Below, in pieces: positions 21,127 through 30,527 of a DNA stretch of 33,779 bases. The DNA lies in NCBI GenBank assembly GCA_020248405.1, contig JADCHQ010000023.1, forward strand, positions 69,579-103,357, read 5' to 3'. The DNA comes from Rhodocyclaceae bacterium (GTDB taxonomy: Bacteria > Pseudomonadota > Gammaproteobacteria > Burkholderiales > Ga0077523). Numbering within the stretch: the stretch's first letter is position 1; each line of letters begins with the position of its first letter. A model generated the notes under the pieces. That model searched no databases and had not been told where the DNA came from. It saw nothing but the letters and a program-made list of their open reading frames with translations. A program made the position numbers and the translations under genes.

Positions 21127-21753
21127 TTATTTTGAATACAGTTCCACCACGAGCGACTCGTTAATGGTTGACGGCAACTCGCTGCGTTGGGGATTCGCCT
21201 TGAAGGTGCCCTTCAGACCCTTCGCGTCGACCTCCACCCACTCGGGGAAGCCGCGGCCCTCGGCCGCTTCCGCGGCGCCCTTGATTCGCAGTTGCCCGCG
21301 GGCATGCTCAGCGACCGAGATGACGTCGCCCTCGCGGACGTGAAAGGACGGGATGTTTACCCGTTTGCCGTTAACGAGGATCGCGTTGTGGCGAACCACT
21401 TGACGAGCCTCGGAACGAGACGCGCCGAAACCCATCCGGTAGACCACGTTATCGAGCCGGCTTTCAAGGAGCTGCAACAGATTGTCGCCCGTAATCCCCT
21501 TGCGACGGTCTGCTTCCTTGTATTCACGGCGGAACTGCCGCTCAAGGACGCCGTAAATCCGGCGGACTTTCTGCTTTTCGCGAAGCTGGGTGCCATAGTC
21601 AGACACACGGGCGTTCTTCTGGCCGTGTTGCCCTGGCGCATAACTACGGCGTTCGATAGCGCATTTGTCAGTGAAACACTTTTCACCCTTGAGGAAGAGT
21701 TTCTCTCCCTCACGGCGGCACTGGCGGCACTTGGCGTCGGTATTTCTTGCCAT
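21127..21753 (-). CDS. rpsD: 30S ribosomal protein S4 (zinc-ribbon type)
   Basis: A 208-residue primary 16S-binding protein and, in E. coli, the translational repressor of the alpha operon. The S4 RNA-binding domain is at about 96-160 ([23 protein letters not shown] split over 97-119). The N-terminus carries four cysteines, C9-x2-C12 and C26-x4-C31, the zinc-binding form known from Bacillus-type S4. E. coli S4 and the Burkholderia S4 as I remember it lack the complete set. The start is [16 protein letters not shown]. It lies 16 bp after rpsK. Confidence 0.97.
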   Translation of the reverse strand: MARNTDAKCRQCRREGEKLFLKGEKCFTDKCAIERRSYAPGQHGQKNARVSDYGTQLREKQKVRRIYGVLERQFRREYKEADRRKGITGDNLLQLLESRLDNVVYRMGFGASRSEARQVVRHNAILVNGKRVNIPSFHVREGDVISVAEHARGQLRIKGAAEAAEGRGFPEWVEVDAKGLKGTFKANPQRSELPSTINESLVVELYSK

Positions 21754-21769
21754 GGTGGTCGACCCTCAG

Positions 21770-22159
21770 TCAGATACGGCGCTTCTTGGGCGCACGGCAT
21801 CCGTTATGCGGGATGGGCGTGACGTCCGCGATGCTGGTGATCTTGAATCCGGCCGCATTGAGTGCACGTACGGCGGATTCCCGCCCCGGGCCGGGTCCCT
21901 TGATTCGAACTTCCAGGTTTTTGACTCCGCATTCCTGTGCAGCGCGACCTGCCGACTCGGCAGCGACCTGTGCAGCAAAGGGGGTGGATTTGCGCGATCC
22001 CTTGAATCCCGCACCGCCCGACGTCGCCCAAGACAACGCGTTACCCTGCCGGTCGGTGATGGTAATGATCGTGTTGTTGAATGAAGCGTGAACGTGGGCA
22101 ATGCCCTCGGCCACGTTTTTCTTGACTTTTTTACGGACGCGGGTCTGCGCTTTAGCCAT
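21770..22159 (-). CDS. rpsK: 30S ribosomal protein S11
   Basis: A 129-residue protein of standard length. Diagnostic segments are [37 protein letters not shown] and the C-terminal [16 protein letters not shown]. It binds the 16S rRNA platform near the mRNA exit. It lies 20 bp after rpsM and 16 bp before rpsD, in the conserved alpha-operon order. Confidence 0.98.
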   Translation of the reverse strand: MAKAQTRVRKKVKKNVAEGIAHVHASFNNTIITITDRQGNALSWATSGGAGFKGSRKSTPFAAQVAAESAGRAAQECGVKNLEVRIKGPGPGRESAVRALNAAGFKITSIADVTPIPHNGCRAPKKRRI

Positions 22160-22179
22160 GGGAATCCTCTGGATGCAAG

Positions 22180-22542
22180 TTACTTGGTGGCGCGCACAGC
22201 CTTGCGCGGTCCCTTTCGGGTACGCGCGTTGGTGCGGGTCCGCTGGCCGCGCACCGGCAGGCCACGACGATGACGCAACCCACGGTAGCAGCCGAGATCC
22301 ATAAGCCGCTTGATGCTCATGGACACCTCGCGCCGAAGGTCTCCTTCAACGGTGTACCGCCCCACGTGTTCTCTGAGGCGATCCATTTCGGCGTCCGACA
22401 GGTCTTTGATCTTGGCCGTGGGCGCGACGCCTGCATCCACGCAAATCTTCTTTGCGCGAGTGCGGCCGATTCCGTAAATCGCAGTGAGCGCAATTTCGGT
22501 GTGTTGGTGGTTTGGGATGTTTACCCCTGCGATGCGTGCCAT
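22180..22542 (-). CDS. rpsM: 30S ribosomal protein S13
   Basis: A 120-residue protein starting [20 protein letters not shown], with the helix-hairpin-helix around [16 protein letters not shown] and the basic tail [20 protein letters not shown] that contacts tRNA. It is the first gene of the classical alpha operon. A 46-bp gap separates it from rpmJ, with AAGG upstream of the ATG. I see no strong promoter in that gap, so transcription from upstream is likely. Confidence 0.98.
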   Translation of the reverse strand: MARIAGVNIPNHQHTEIALTAIYGIGRTRAKKICVDAGVAPTAKIKDLSDAEMDRLREHVGRYTVEGDLRREVSMSIKRLMDLGCYRGLRHRRGLPVRGQRTRTNARTRKGPRKAVRATK

Positions 22543-22588
22543 GCTAGACCTTGTCTGTCTCGAGTTGTGACGTCAACGACCTGGCCGA

Positions 22589-22702
22589 TCAGCCCTGACG
22601 CTGCTTGTGCCGAGGATCCTCGCAAATGACACGCACCACCCGGTTGCGCCGGATGATCTTGCACTTGCGGCAAATCTTCTTGACTGATGCCTGCACCCTC
22701 AT
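22589..22702 (-). CDS. rpmJ: 50S ribosomal protein L36, zinc form
   Basis: A 37-residue protein read directly from the minus strand between infA and rpsM. It starts [16 protein letters not shown] and ends RHKQRQG. The zinc ligands C11, C14, C27 and H32 are all present, so this is the zinc-bound (C+) paralog type. TAGGAG precedes the ATG at good spacing. The infA-rpmJ-rpsM placement is usual for betaproteobacteria. Confidence 0.96.
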   Translation of the reverse strand: MRVQASVKKICRKCKIIRRNRVVRVICEDPRHKQRQG

Positions 22703-22753
22703 CTGATTCTCCTAGCGGGCTGTGATCTTGCCCTTGCGTCCACTTCCAGCCGG

Positions 22754-22972
22754 TCACTTTGCCCGGAACACGATTCGAGCACGGCTCAAATCGTAGGGCG
22801 TCAGTTCCACCGTTACTTTGTCGCCCGGCAATATGCGGATGTAGTGCATTCGCATCTTGCCGGAAATATGCCCTAACACCACGTGACCATTTTCCAGTTT
22901 TACCTGGAAAGTCGCATTGGGCAAGGTCTCAACAACCTTACCCTGCATCTGAATGGTCTCTTCCTTCGACAC
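22754..22972 (-). CDS. infA: Translation initiation factor IF-1
   Basis: A 72-residue protein, the exact usual length, if the GTG at 22972 is used. The family consensus ([21 protein letters not shown]) begins immediately after it, whereas the longer reading adds 12 unrelated residues that overlap the end of secY. The OB fold is complete through [11 protein letters not shown]-1 occupies the ribosomal A site during initiation. It starts 13 bp after the secY stop, with AGG just upstream, and rpmJ follows after 51 bp. Confidence 0.96.
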   Translation of the reverse strand: MSKEETIQMQGKVVETLPNATFQVKLENGHVVLGHISGKMRMHYIRILPGDKVTVELTPYDLSRARIVFRAK

Positions 22973-22985
22973 GCGCCTGGCGCTC

Positions 22986-24311
22986 TCAGCGAGTGGGAAA
23001 TACTCCACCCTTGAAATTTGCCTTCTTCAGCAAACTCTCATACTGGTGCGACATCATGTAAGCCTGCACCTGCTGCATGAAGTCCATGGTTACAACCACG
23101 ATAATCAAGAGGCTTGTGCCCCCAAAGTAAAAGGGCACGCTCTTCCAAACAATCAAGAATTCTGGAACGAGACAAACCAACGTAATGTAGATGGCACCCG
23201 CAAGCGTCAGTCGAAGGGTGATTTTCTCGATGTAACGGGCAGTCTGGTCACCTGGACGAATCCCTGGGACGAAGGCACCTCCCTTCTTCAGGTTCTCGGC
23301 AGTTTCCTTGGGATTAAATACCAAGGCCGTGTAGAAGAAGCAAAAGAAGACAATTGCTGCTGAGTAAAACAACACATAAACCGGCTGTCCAGGATGCAAC
23401 GCCGATCCAACATTTTTTAACCAATCCATGGAATCGTTCGAGCCAAACCAACCCGCAACGGTGGCCGGGAATAAAATAATGCTCGATGCAAAGATCGGCG
23501 GGATAACGCCCGACATGTTCAACTTCAAGGGCAAGTGAGAGCTCTGCCCGCCATAGACGCGACGTCCCACCTGCCGCTTGGCATAATTAACTAGGATCTT
23601 TCTTTGACCTCTTTCCACAAACACAACAAACGCCGTCACGAGAATCGCAGCAGAAAACAAGAACAGTACCAGAGGGATCGAATATGACCCTTGCGAAGCC
23701 AGTGAAAGCGTAGAACCGATGGCATTTGGCAACCCAGCGGCAATACCGGCAAAAATGATCAAGGAAATCCCGTTTCCAATGCCTCGTTCGGTGATTTGCT
23801 CGCCAAGCCACATTAGAAACATGGTTCCGGTGACGAGGGTGACTGCCGTCGCAAACCTAAACCCAAGCCCCGGTTCGATAACAAGGCCAGGCTGTGACTC
23901 CAACGCAATGGCGATGCCGAAGGCTTGCACAGTCGCCAGAAGAACGGTCCCATACCGTGTGTACTGGGTTATCTTGCGCCGGCCGGCCTCACCTTCCTTC
24001 TTGAGCGCTTCAAGCTGAGGCATCACCACGGTCATCAGCTGCATGATGATCGACGCCGATATGTACGGCATGATTCCCAGCGCGAAGATGGTAAACCGCT
24101 GGAGAGCACCGCCCGAAAACATGTTGAACATGTCGAGGATGCCGCCTTGCTGGGATTTAAAGAGTTCCGCGAGCTTGTCAGGATCGATTCCAGGCACCGG
24201 AACATGAGCGCCAATACGATAGACGATCAGTGCCCCGACAAGAAACAACAGACGGCGGTTCAAATCGCCGTACTTGCCGCTCAAGCCCAAGAAACCGGGA
24301 CCATTCGCCAC
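22986..24311 (-). CDS. secY: Preprotein translocase subunit SecY
   Basis: A 441-residue, ten-helix channel subunit of the Sec translocon. I chose the GTG at 24311, which gives [20 protein letters not shown]. It lies 10 bp past the rplO stop and is preceded by GAGGGG that overlaps that stop. A longer frame would run 84 bases further, into rplO. Recognisable segments are [12 protein letters not shown] (early), [29 protein letters not shown] and the cytosolic loop with [11 protein letters not shown] and [19 protein letters not shown]. The C-terminus is [12 protein letters not shown], as in betaproteobacterial SecY. The start is probably translationally coupled to rplO. Confidence 0.97.
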   Translation of the reverse strand: MANGPGFLGLSGKYGDLNRRLLFLVGALIVYRIGAHVPVPGIDPDKLAELFKSQQGGILDMFNMFSGGALQRFTIFALGIMPYISASIIMQLMTVVMPQLEALKKEGEAGRRKITQYTRYGTVLLATVQAFGIAIALESQPGLVIEPGLGFRFATAVTLVTGTMFLMWLGEQITERGIGNGISLIIFAGIAAGLPNAIGSTLSLASQGSYSIPLVLFLFSAAILVTAFVVFVERGQRKILVNYAKRQVGRRVYGGQSSHLPLKLNMSGVIPPIFASSIILFPATVAGWFGSNDSMDWLKNVGSALHPGQPVYVLFYSAAIVFFCFFYTALVFNPKETAENLKKGGAFVPGIRPGDQTARYIEKITLRLTLAGAIYITLVCLVPEFLIVWKSVPFYFGGTSLLIIVVVTMDFMQQVQAYMMSHQYESLLKKANFKGGVFPTR

Positions 24312-24321
24312 TGATTGCCCC

Positions 24322-24759
24322 TCAGGCTTCCGTGATGCTTCCACCAGCCGCCTCAATGGCAGCTCGGGCGCCCTTTGTCGCTTTGACGCCGGCAAGGGTA
24401 ACGGCTCGCGTAATCTTACCTGCCAAAATCACCTTGGCGCTGGTGGCTGAGCGAGGCACTGCGCCCGCGCTTTTGAGCGCCGCCAAATCAATGACGTCGC
24501 TGGCGATTTTGTCCAGTATAGACAAACGCACCTCTGCGGTATCTGCGCTCGTCAACGAGACAAACCCGCGCTTTGGCAAGCGGCGCTGGAGGGGCATCTG
24601 CCCCCCTTCAAACCCGACTTTGTGAAAGCCGCCAGATCGGGATTTCTGCCCCTTGTGACCGCGCCCGGCGGTCTTGCCTAGCCCGCTTCCGATCCCTCTG
24701 CCGACTCGTCGGCGTTCTTTCTTTGCGCCCTCGGCGGGTTTGATGTCGTTCAGCTTCAT
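24322..24759 (-). CDS. rplO: 50S ribosomal protein L15
   Basis: A 145-residue protein with the L15 signature [22 protein letters not shown], followed by the glycine- and basic-rich loop [19 protein letters not shown] that reaches into 23S rRNA. The C-terminal globular half includes [26 protein letters not shown]. It follows rpmD after one base. Its stop lies inside the ribosome binding region of secY. Confidence 0.98.
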   Translation of the reverse strand: MKLNDIKPAEGAKKERRRVGRGIGSGLGKTAGRGHKGQKSRSGGFHKVGFEGGQMPLQRRLPKRGFVSLTSADTAEVRLSILDKIASDVIDLAALKSAGAVPRSATSAKVILAGKITRAVTLAGVKATKGARAAIEAAGGSITEA

Positions 24760-24760
24760 A

Positions 24761-24952
24761 TCAACCCTCAGCCTTCACAAGATAACTAACCTTGTTGATC
24801 ATCCCGCGCACGGCTGCAGTGTCTTCGAGTTCGACAGTGTGCCGTAGCCTACGGAGGCCGAGACCTCGGACAGTGGCGCGGTGCGACTCACGCGTCCCGA
24901 TCGTGCTGCGCACGAGCGTCACCTTGATTTTCTTGGAAGAACCGTTGCTCAT
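24761..24952 (-). CDS. rpmD: 50S ribosomal protein L30
   Basis: A 63-residue protein with the L30 pattern [28 protein letters not shown] and a conserved ending [16 protein letters not shown], standard in length and sequence. It starts three bases after rpsE and ends one base before rplO, so all three genes are probably coupled. Confidence 0.97.
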   Translation of the reverse strand: MSNGSSKKIKVTLVRSTIGTRESHRATVRGLGLRRLRHTVELEDTAAVRGMINKVSYLVKAEG

Positions 24953-24955
24953 GGA

Positions 24956-25474
24956 CTATCCCAGAATCTCTTCAACAGTTTTACCTCGCTTCAGAGCAAT
25001 CTCCGAAGGAGTACTCATGGAGAGCAACCCATTGATGGTGGCTCGGACTACGTTGTACGGATTGGTGGACCCGATGCACTTTGCCAGCACGTTCGTCACG
25101 CCCATCACCTCAAAAATCGCTCGCATGGGCCCACCAGCGATGATCCCGGTGCCGTCCGACGCTGGCTGAATGTAAACCTTGGCAGCCCCATGCTCTCCGA
25201 CAACAGCGTGCTGCAGAGTCCCGTTTTTGAGACTCACTCTTACCATCTTGCGGCGGGCTTCTTCCATGGCCTTTTGGACAGCCACAGGCACCTCGCGCGC
25301 CTTACCCTTGCCCATTCCGATACCACCATCACCGTCGCCCACTACTGTCAGAGCAGCGAACCCAAGAATCCGCCCGCCCTTCACCACTTTCGTGACGCGG
25401 TTGACGGACACCATCTTCTCGCGCAATCCATCACCGCGATCATCACTAACTTGCTGCATGCTGCTCTTGGCCAT
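24956..25474 (-). CDS. rpsE: 30S ribosomal protein S5
   Basis: A 172-residue protein. The double-stranded-RNA-binding-like N-terminal domain includes [32 protein letters not shown] (segments 17-48). The C-terminal domain includes [20 protein letters not shown]5 helps keep decoding accurate. It lies 12 bp after rplR in the standard spc order. Confidence 0.98.
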   Translation of the reverse strand: MAKSSMQQVSDDRGDGLREKMVSVNRVTKVVKGGRILGFAALTVVGDGDGGIGMGKGKAREVPVAVQKAMEEARRKMVRVSLKNGTLQHAVVGEHGAAKVYIQPASDGTGIIAGGPMRAIFEVMGVTNVLAKCIGSTNPYNVVRATINGLLSMSTPSEIALKRGKTVEEILG

Positions 25475-25486
25475 GCGTGCTTTCCC

Positions 25487-25843
25487 TTAGAACTGGAGTC
25501 CCGCTTCGCGGGCAGCCTCTGCAAGCGCCTTTACGCGCCCATGGAACCGGAATCCTGACCGGTCGAACGCGACTTTCTCGACGCCCTTGGCCTTGGCCTT
25601 TTCCGCGATACGCTTACCGACCAAGGCTGCAGCTTCTACCGTAGCGCCACTCTTGACCTGCCCCCGGACCTCCGACTCCACCGTGGAAGCCGCAGCGATC
25701 ACGCGGGACCCACTGTCGTCGATTACCTGCGCGTAGATGTGCGAATTGGAGCGGAAGACCGTGAGACGCGCAGCGCACAATTCCAGGATCTTCGCCCTGG
25801 TCTGTCGCGCGCGCCGCAGGCGTTGTTGCTTCTTGCTGATCAT
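25487..25843 (-). CDS. rplR: 50S ribosomal protein L18
   Basis: A 118-residue 5S-rRNA-binding protein starting [19 protein letters not shown], with [18 protein letters not shown] near residue 30 and the C-terminal [29 protein letters not shown] pattern. Length and motifs are standard. It is spaced 14 bp after rplF and 12 bp before rpsE. Confidence 0.98.
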   Translation of the reverse strand: MISKKQQRLRRARQTRAKILELCAARLTVFRSNSHIYAQVIDDSGSRVIAAASTVESEVRGQVKSGATVEAAALVGKRIAEKAKAKGVEKVAFDRSGFRFHGRVKALAEAAREAGLQF

Positions 25844-25857
25844 TTTGGATGCCCCGG

Positions 25858-26391
25858 TTACTTCTTCTTGGTTTCCTTGATCGCCACCCGCTCATCCGAG
25901 AACCGGACTCCCTTGCCCTTGTAAGGCTCAGGCGGCCTGAAAGAGCGAATATCCGCGGCGACCTGTCCAACAACCTGCTTGTCCGCGCCTTTCACAAGGA
26001 TCTCCGTCTGGGTGGGCGTCTCCACCTTCACACCTTTGGGCAGCTTGTACACCACAGGATGAGAGAACCCGAGCGTGAGATTCACAACGTCGCCCTGCGC
26101 CTGCGCGCGATACCCAACGCCGACCAGGTTGAGTTTGCGTTCGAAACCTTTCGTCACCCCGTGAACCATATTAGACACAAGTGCCCGGAGTGTTCCCGAC
26201 ATTGCCCGGGAGTGCTGAGACGGGTCCGCCGCACTAAAAGTAATCTCTCCAACTTGGGAATGAATGCTAACGTGACCCGTGAGAGACTGGCTCAAGGAGC
26301 CAAGAGGACCTTTGACAGTGATCTGCGCCGGGCTGACGGCAACTTCAACTCCCGGCGGGACCGGGACAGGATATTTTGCGATTCGGGACAT
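25858..26391 (-). CDS. rplF: 50S ribosomal protein L6
   Basis: A 177-residue protein with two repeated alpha/beta domains. The start is [17 protein letters not shown]. The signature in the second domain is [13 protein letters not shown], followed by a lysine-rich end (KETKKK). It binds 23S rRNA near the sarcin-ricin loop. It lies 13 bp after rpsH and 14 bp before rplR. Confidence 0.98.
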   Translation of the reverse strand: MSRIAKYPVPVPPGVEVAVSPAQITVKGPLGSLSQSLTGHVSIHSQVGEITFSAADPSQHSRAMSGTLRALVSNMVHGVTKGFERKLNLVGVGYRAQAQGDVVNLTLGFSHPVVYKLPKGVKVETPTQTEILVKGADKQVVGQVAADIRSFRPPEPYKGKGVRFSDERVAIKETKKK

Positions 26392-26404
26392 GGATTAAGG
26401 CTCC

Positions 26405-26800
26405 TCACGCCACGATGCAAAGCACTTCGCCACCGACCCCAGAAGCACGAGCCCGTCTATCAGTCATGACCCCGTGGCTCGTGGACACAATGGCAATGCC
26501 AAGACCATTCATCACTGAGGGAATATCACGGGCGCCCTTGTATATGCGAAGGCCGGGGCGGCTCACCCTTTCGATACGCTCGATCACCGGCCGACCTGCG
26601 TAGTACTTGAGAGAAAGGTCAAGGACCGCTCTGCCGGTTTCGGACCGAACGGAAAAATCATCGATATAGCCTTCATCCTTGAGAACGCGCGCGATCGATA
26701 CCTTCAGCTTGCTTGAAGGCATTGAAACCGCAGCTTTCTCGGAACTCTGGGCGTTGCGGATGCGGGTAAGCATATCCGCCACAGGATCACTCATGCTCAT
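26405..26800 (-). CDS. rpsH: 30S ribosomal protein S8
   Basis: A 131-residue protein starting [18 protein letters not shown] and ending in the RNA-binding signature [23 protein letters not shown]. It binds 16S helix 21. In E. coli it also represses the spc operon by binding the rplE mRNA start. A second ATG two codons later is a possible start. It lies 13 bp after rpsN. Confidence 0.98.
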   Translation of the reverse strand: MSMSDPVADMLTRIRNAQSSEKAAVSMPSSKLKVSIARVLKDEGYIDDFSVRSETGRAVLDLSLKYYAGRPVIERIERVSRPGLRIYKGARDIPSVMNGLGIAIVSTSHGVMTDRRARASGVGGEVLCIVA

Positions 26801-26813
26801 CGTGGCGCTCCGT

Positions 26814-27119
26814 CTACCAACTCGCCTTGGTCAACCCCGGAATCTCGCCGCGCATTGCGATCTCACGAAGTTTGTTGCGAGCGAGCCCAAATTTTCTGAA
26901 AAACCCTCGTGACCGGCCAGTGAGGGCACATCGATTGCGAAGTCGAACCGGGCTCGCGTTTCGCGGCAGAGCTTGCAACTTCTCCCGTGCCGCAGCGCGA
27001 TCTTCATCGGATGCCTTGGAACTGCGTATCACAGTCAAAAGATCATCACGCTTAGCAGCAAACTTTTTCACCGTGTCGCGACGCTTTTGCTCGCGATTTA
27101 TCAGAGAGGTCTTGGCCAT
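26814..27119 (-). CDS. rpsN: 30S ribosomal protein S14 (non-zinc form)
   Basis: A 101-residue protein of the long, cysteine-poor form. It begins [20 protein letters not shown] and ends with the S14 signature [26 protein letters not shown] split over about 60-86. The CxxC pairs of the short zinc-binding form are absent. This contrasts with S4 and L36 here, which keep their zinc ligands. It starts one base after the rplE stop. Confidence 0.98.
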   Translation of the reverse strand: MAKTSLINREQKRRDTVKKFAAKRDDLLTVIRSSKASDEDRAAAREKLQALPRNASPVRLRNRCALTGRSRGFFRKFGLARNKLREIAMRGEIPGLTKASW

Positions 27120-27120
27120 G

Positions 27121-27663
27121 TCAGCTCCTGAACGGGAACCGAAAAGCCTGCAAAAGGGCCTTAGCTTCCTCGTCCGTCTTGGCAGTCGTGGTGAAGGTGA
27201 TATTCATTCCCCTAAGAGCGTCAACCTTGTCGTACTCGATCTCGGGAAAAATGATCTGTTCCTTGATGCCCATGTTGAAGTTTCCCCGACCGTCGAAGCC
27301 TCGAGATGATATGCCCCGAAAATCACGGATGCGTGGAATCGCAACGGACACGAAGCGATCTAGAAACTCATACATACGCCTGGAACGAAGTGTGACCATG
27401 CATCCGATCGGATAACCCTGACGAATCTTGAAACCGGCGATGGCCTTCCGGGACTTCGTCACAACTGGCTTTTGTCCGGCAATCTTGATCATGTCGCCCA
27501 CGGCATTTTCCATGATCTTCTTGTCCGCAACAGCTTCGCCAACGCCCATATTGAGAACGATCTTCTGTATGCGCGGAACCTGCATTAGGGACTGGTATCC
27601 GAACTGACCCGTAAGTTGCGGAACTACGGTTTCGGCATAAAACTTGTGCATGCGAGGAATCAT
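27121..27663 (-). CDS. rplE: 50S ribosomal protein L5
   Basis: A 180-residue 5S-rRNA-binding protein. Of the possible starts, I chose the ATG at 27663 ([14 protein letters not shown]): GAGG lies nine bases upstream, it avoids the TTG overlapping rplX, and the length is one residue over the usual 179. An ATG four codons later lacks a binding site. The L5 signature [15 protein letters not shown] and [19 protein letters not shown] are clear, and the protein ends AFRFPFRS. In E. coli the S8 repressor target is at this gene's start. Confidence 0.97.
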   Translation of the reverse strand: MIPRMHKFYAETVVPQLTGQFGYQSLMQVPRIQKIVLNMGVGEAVADKKIMENAVGDMIKIAGQKPVVTKSRKAIAGFKIRQGYPIGCMVTLRSRRMYEFLDRFVSVAIPRIRDFRGISSRGFDGRGNFNMGIKEQIIFPEIEYDKVDALRGMNITFTTTAKTDEEAKALLQAFRFPFRS

Positions 27664-27674
27664 GGTTCCATGCC

Positions 27675-27992
27675 TCAAGCGTCAAGAACTTCGCCGTCGG
27701 ACTTGAAAAATCGCACCTTTCGGCCGTCCTCCAGCAATTTAAACCCAACCCTGTCGCCCTTTTGGGTGGCCGGGTTAAGGATGGCTACGTTCGAAACGTC
27801 GAGAGGCATCTCCATCTCTACGATCCCACCCTGCGTTCCGCGCATAGGATTTGGGCGCTCGTGCTTCTTTACCCGGTTGACACCCTGGACGATCACCTGT
27901 CGGTCCGTTACGACCTGCAACACCGAACCACGCTTGCCTTTGTCTTTGCCGGCCAGCACGACCACGTTATCGCCTTTACGAATCTTCCGCAT
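27675..27992 (-). CDS. rplX: 50S ribosomal protein L24
   Basis: A 105-residue assembly-initiator protein with the KOW motif at its N-terminus ([24 protein letters not shown]) and [15 protein letters not shown] further on. It lies 20 bp after rplN and 11 bp before rplE, in the standard spc order. Confidence 0.98.
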   Translation of the reverse strand: MRKIRKGDNVVVLAGKDKGKRGSVLQVVTDRQVIVQGVNRVKKHERPNPMRGTQGGIVEMEMPLDVSNVAILNPATQKGDRVGFKLLEDGRKVRFFKSDGEVLDA

Positions 27993-28012
27993 TTAGCGTC
28001 GCTCCCGTTGAT

Positions 28013-28381
28013 TCAGAGGACTTCGGGCGCGAGCGAGACGATCTTCATGAAGCGCTCGTTTCGCAGTTCCCGCGTGACCGGGCCGAAAATCCGTGTACCG
28101 ATGGGCTCCAGCTTATTGTTGAGCAGCACGGCAGCGTTGGCGTCAAAACGAATCAACGACCCGTCCTGGCGACGGACGCCTTTGGCAGTCCTGACCACAA
28201 CAGCGTTGTAGATTTCGCCTTTTTTTACGCGTCCGCGTGGCGCGCAATCTTTGACGCTGACCTTGATGACATCCCCAATGCCGGCATACCGCCGCTTGGA
28301 TCCACCAAGAACCTTTATGCACATCACCGCGCGAGCGCCAGTATTGTCGGCGACATCCAAAATGGATTCTGTTTGAATCAT
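28013..28381 (-). CDS. rplN: 50S ribosomal protein L14
   Basis: A 122-residue protein, the universal length, from the ATG at 28381 ([20 protein letters not shown]). AAGGA lies just upstream. The reading that begins 14 residues earlier is not supported by the family. The L14 signature [17 protein letters not shown] is clear. This is the first gene after the 191-bp gap and so the first gene of the spc transcription unit. Confidence 0.98.
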   Translation of the reverse strand: MIQTESILDVADNTGARAVMCIKVLGGSKRRYAGIGDVIKVSVKDCAPRGRVKKGEIYNAVVVRTAKGVRRQDGSLIRFDANAAVLLNNKLEPIGTRIFGPVTRELRNERFMKIVSLAPEVL

Positions 28382-28413
28382 GATTTTCCTTGCTCCAACT
28401 TGTTCCGCCTTGG

Positions 28414-28429
28414 ACGGGGACAAACCCGT
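28414..28429 (-). other. Third hairpin of the rplN leader
   Basis: ACGGG and CCCGT flank six bases, about 33 bp before the rplN start on the transcribed strand. GGACGGGA about 40 bases upstream could pair instead with TCCCCGTCC here (one bulge). Two mutually exclusive folds are therefore possible in the leader RNA. Confidence 0.35.
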
Positions 28430-28488
28430 TTGGGTGGCGGACAGTCTTGGATCCCGTCCGGGTCACGCTAATCAGCTAAACCACGTTC

Positions 28489-28504
28489 CGCAGGATTTCC
28501 TGCG
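28489..28504 (-). other. Second hairpin of the rplN leader
   Basis: CGCAGG-AAAT-CCTGCG on the transcribed strand is a perfect 6-bp stem (7 bp if the A-T pair closes) with a four-base loop. It lies about 25 nt downstream of the predicted start point in the rpsQ-rplN gap. No U-run follows. Confidence 0.5.
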
Positions 28505-28512
28505 ACGGTTGA

Positions 28513-28528
28513 GCTATTCGCGAATAGC
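28513..28528. promoter_or_regulatory. Perfect 16-bp palindrome at the predicted spc transcription start
   Basis: GCTATTCGCGAATAGC is fully self-complementary. It begins about six bases downstream of the TATACT -10 element, covering the predicted start point. It could act as a dimer-binding operator in DNA or fold as a 5'-terminal stem in the transcript. Its role is inferred. Confidence 0.55.
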
Positions 28529-28533
28529 CGAGC

Positions 28534-28562
28534 AGTATATTGCGCTTCGCTCGGGACTGCAA
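28534..28562 (-). promoter_or_regulatory. Sigma70-type promoter for the spc ribosomal operon
   Basis: On the minus strand TTGCAG (28562-28557) is followed, after exactly 17 bases, by TATACT (28539-28534). It lies within 11 bp of the rpsQ stop and about 150 bp before the rplN ATG. Both hexamers are close to TTGACA/TATAAT with ideal spacing. The position equals the known S10/spc operon boundary. Confidence 0.75.
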
Positions 28563-28572
28563 CGGTCTTCGA

Positions 28573-28851
28573 TCAGGAAACGTCTTTCGATTTCTCGACG
28601 ATCGCGACCACTTTCCAAGCCTTGGTTTTGGAAATGGGGCGGGTTTCTTCAATCGTCACCAAGTCACCAGGGTGGTACTCGTTGCTTTCATCGTGAGCAT
28701 GGTATTTCTTGGAGCGAATCATGACTTTCCCGTAAAGCGGGTGCTTCATGCGCCGCTCCACCAGAACCGTTACGGTGCGGTCCATCTTGTCGCTCACCAC
28801 GCGACCGGTAAGCCGCCGAGCGCTAGACCTTTGCTGTACCGCCTCGTTCAT
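28573..28851 (-). CDS. rpsQ: 30S ribosomal protein S17
   Basis: A 92-residue protein with the S17 core [31 protein letters not shown] (segments 12-42) and KKYHAHDE. A short variable N-terminus ([11 protein letters not shown]) precedes it. The start overlaps the rpmC stop by four bases (ATGA). It is the last gene of the S10 block; the spc promoter begins only 10 bp past its stop. Confidence 0.98.
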   Translation of the reverse strand: MNEAVQQRSSARRLTGRVVSDKMDRTVTVLVERRMKHPLYGKVMIRSKKYHAHDESNEYHPGDLVTIEETRPISKTKAWKVVAIVEKSKDVS

Positions 28852-29042
28852 GACTCCCTCGCCTTCTCACCCATCAGGGTGCGCACTCGCGCGATACCCC
28901 GCCGCACTTTGCGGATCTCGCTACTGTTCGTGAGCTGCTGCGTTGCCTTCTGCATCCGCAAACTGAACTGCGCCTTCAGAAGTGCATCGAGCTCGGACTT
29001 CAACTCCGTAGGGCTTTTCGCCCGCAGTTCGCTGGTCTTCAT
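28848..29042 (-). CDS. rpmC: 50S ribosomal protein L29
   Basis: A 64-residue protein starting [21 protein letters not shown], a two-helix hairpin ending [22 protein letters not shown]. The ATG at 29042 is preceded by GGGAG and overlaps the rplP stop (ATGA); a longer frame reaching 29180 is antisense-like sequence inside rplP. It sits near the peptide exit tunnel, where trigger factor and SRP dock. Confidence 0.97.
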   Translation of the reverse strand: MKTSELRAKSPTELKSELDALLKAQFSLRMQKATQQLTNSSEIRKVRRGIARVRTLMGEKARES

Positions 29043-29455
29043 GCTCCCACCTGTCGACTGACGAAGGTAGTGGCGATAGGCAGTTTTGCTGAAGCGAGCC
29101 GGAAGGCTTCCCTCGCAAGATTTTCGTCGACACCATCCATCTCGTAGAGCACTTTTCCTGGCGTGATCTCCGCCACCCAAAATTCCGGATTCCCTTTACC
29201 GTTACCCATACGGACTTCAGCTGGCTTCGACGATATGGGCTTATCAGGGAAAATCCTGATCCAGATACGCCCGCCGCGCTTGATGTGCCTAGTCATTGCA
29301 CGGCGGGCTGCCTCAATTTGCCGAGCAGTGAGTCGGCCACGAGCAACTGCCTTCAGCCCGAACTCACCGAAACTGACTTTGTTACCACGGGTAGCAATAC
29401 CAGTGTTTCGGCCTTTCTGTTGCTTCCGGTACTTCGTTCTAGCTGGCTGCAGCAT
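29039..29455 (-). CDS. rplP: 50S ribosomal protein L16
   Basis: A 138-residue protein from [17 protein letters not shown] at 29455; the 26-residue upstream extension lies within rpsC and is not family sequence. The signatures [15 protein letters not shown] and [14 protein letters not shown] are present. It binds near the A-site tRNA elbow. The start overlaps the end of rpsC by 17 bp and the stop overlaps rpmC by 4 bp. Confidence 0.98.
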   Translation of the reverse strand: MLQPARTKYRKQQKGRNTGIATRGNKVSFGEFGLKAVARGRLTARQIEAARRAMTRHIKRGGRIWIRIFPDKPISSKPAEVRMGNGKGNPEFWVAEITPGKVLYEMDGVDENLAREAFRLASAKLPIATTFVSRQVGA

Positions 29456-30155
29456 TTCTGCCTCCCGGACGACGCTGTTTGCGTTCGGGTTCTGCCGCAG
29501 GCGCGGGAACGCCAGGCTGTTCGCCGCGCCCAAGCACCTCGCCCTTGAAAACCCAAACCTTAATTCCGATCACGCCATAGGTGGTCTTGGCTTCGGAGAA
29601 TCCATAATCGATATCGGCGCGCAATGTATGAAGCGGAACCCGACCCTCCCGATACCATTCGGTACGAGAAATTTCGACTCCGTTCAGCCGACCTGAACTC
29701 ATGATCTTGATGCCTTGGGCCCCTAGACGCATGGCGTTCTGAATCGCGCGCTTCATCGCACGGCGGAACATGATCCGTTTTTCCAACTGAGCGGCGATGG
29801 AGTCGGCGACGAGCTGTGCGTCCGTTTCGGGCTTGCGCACCTCCTCGATGTTGACGTGGACAGGGACTCCCATGAGGCGCTGCAATTGCCCCCGTAGAGC
29901 CTCAATGTCCTCACCCTTCTTTCCGATCACGACCCCCGGTCGCGCACTGAAAATCGTGATCCTGGCGTTTTTCGCCGGACGCTCGATCACCACCCGGCTT
30001 ACCGCCGCGTGGGAGAGTTTTTTACGCAAGAATGCTCTGACCTTGACGTCCTCGTTCAACATCGCCGGAAAATTCTTGCTGGTGGCATACCACTTCGACG
30101 CCCAGTTACGCTGGACGGCAAGACGGAAGCCGGTAGGGTGAATCTTCTGTCCCAT
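29439..30155 (-). CDS. rpsC: 30S ribosomal protein S3
   Basis: A 238-residue protein starting [20 protein letters not shown], with the KH type II domain around [18 protein letters not shown] (about 70-87) and the S3 C-terminal signature [27 protein letters not shown] split over 174-200. A proline/arginine/alanine-rich tail after about residue 210 is a variable extension. It forms part of the mRNA entry channel. It lies 8 bp after rplV. Confidence 0.98.
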   Translation of the reverse strand: MGQKIHPTGFRLAVQRNWASKWYATSKNFPAMLNEDVKVRAFLRKKLSHAAVSRVVIERPAKNARITIFSARPGVVIGKKGEDIEALRGQLQRLMGVPVHVNIEEVRKPETDAQLVADSIAAQLEKRIMFRRAMKRAIQNAMRLGAQGIKIMSSGRLNGVEISRTEWYREGRVPLHTLRADIDYGFSEAKTTYGVIGIKVWVFKGEVLGRGEQPGVPAPAAEPERKQRRPGGRNAAAS

Positions 30156-30163
30156 GGTGTTCC

Positions 30164-30514
30164 TTAGGCCTTTGCCCGCCGGGACTCGTCGCCCACGGTG
30201 AGGTAAATGTGGCAGGTCTGCTTTGAGATTCGATTACCGCGGCCCTTCGCCCTTGCGGTGAAGCGCTTCAATGTGGCTCCTTGCTCAACGTGGATGCTCG
30301 TAACGCGCAACTCGTCGATATCGGCGCCCTCGTTGTGCTCCGCGTTGGCAATCGCCGACTCGAGCACTTTCCGGATGATTGTCGCGCCCTTTTTTGGGCT
30401 GAAGCCGAGGACATCAAGGGCCTTCTCCACAGGGAGTCCTCGCACCTGATCTGCGACAAGCCTCCCCTTTTGGGCAGAAAGACGGACCCCCCGAAGAATC
30501 GCTTTCGTATTCAT
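30164..30514 (-). CDS. rplV: 50S ribosomal protein L22
   Basis: A 116-residue protein, slightly longer than E. coli L22 (110). It has [21 protein letters not shown] at the N-terminus, the tunnel-lining loop, and the signature [20 protein letters not shown] near the C-terminus. Its beta hairpin lines the nascent peptide tunnel. It is spaced 13 bp after rpsS. Confidence 0.98.
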   Translation of the reverse strand: MNTKAILRGVRLSAQKGRLVADQVRGLPVEKALDVLGFSPKKGATIIRKVLESAIANAEHNEGADIDELRVTSIHVEQGATLKRFTARAKGRGNRISKQTCHIYLTVGDESRRAKA

Positions 30515-30527
30515 GCGGTCCTACTCC

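Noticed and set aside
23587..23811. Short cysteine- and arginine-rich minus-strand frame inside secY
   Set aside because: It is out of frame within the well-conserved SecY reading and shows no start signal or family resemblance.
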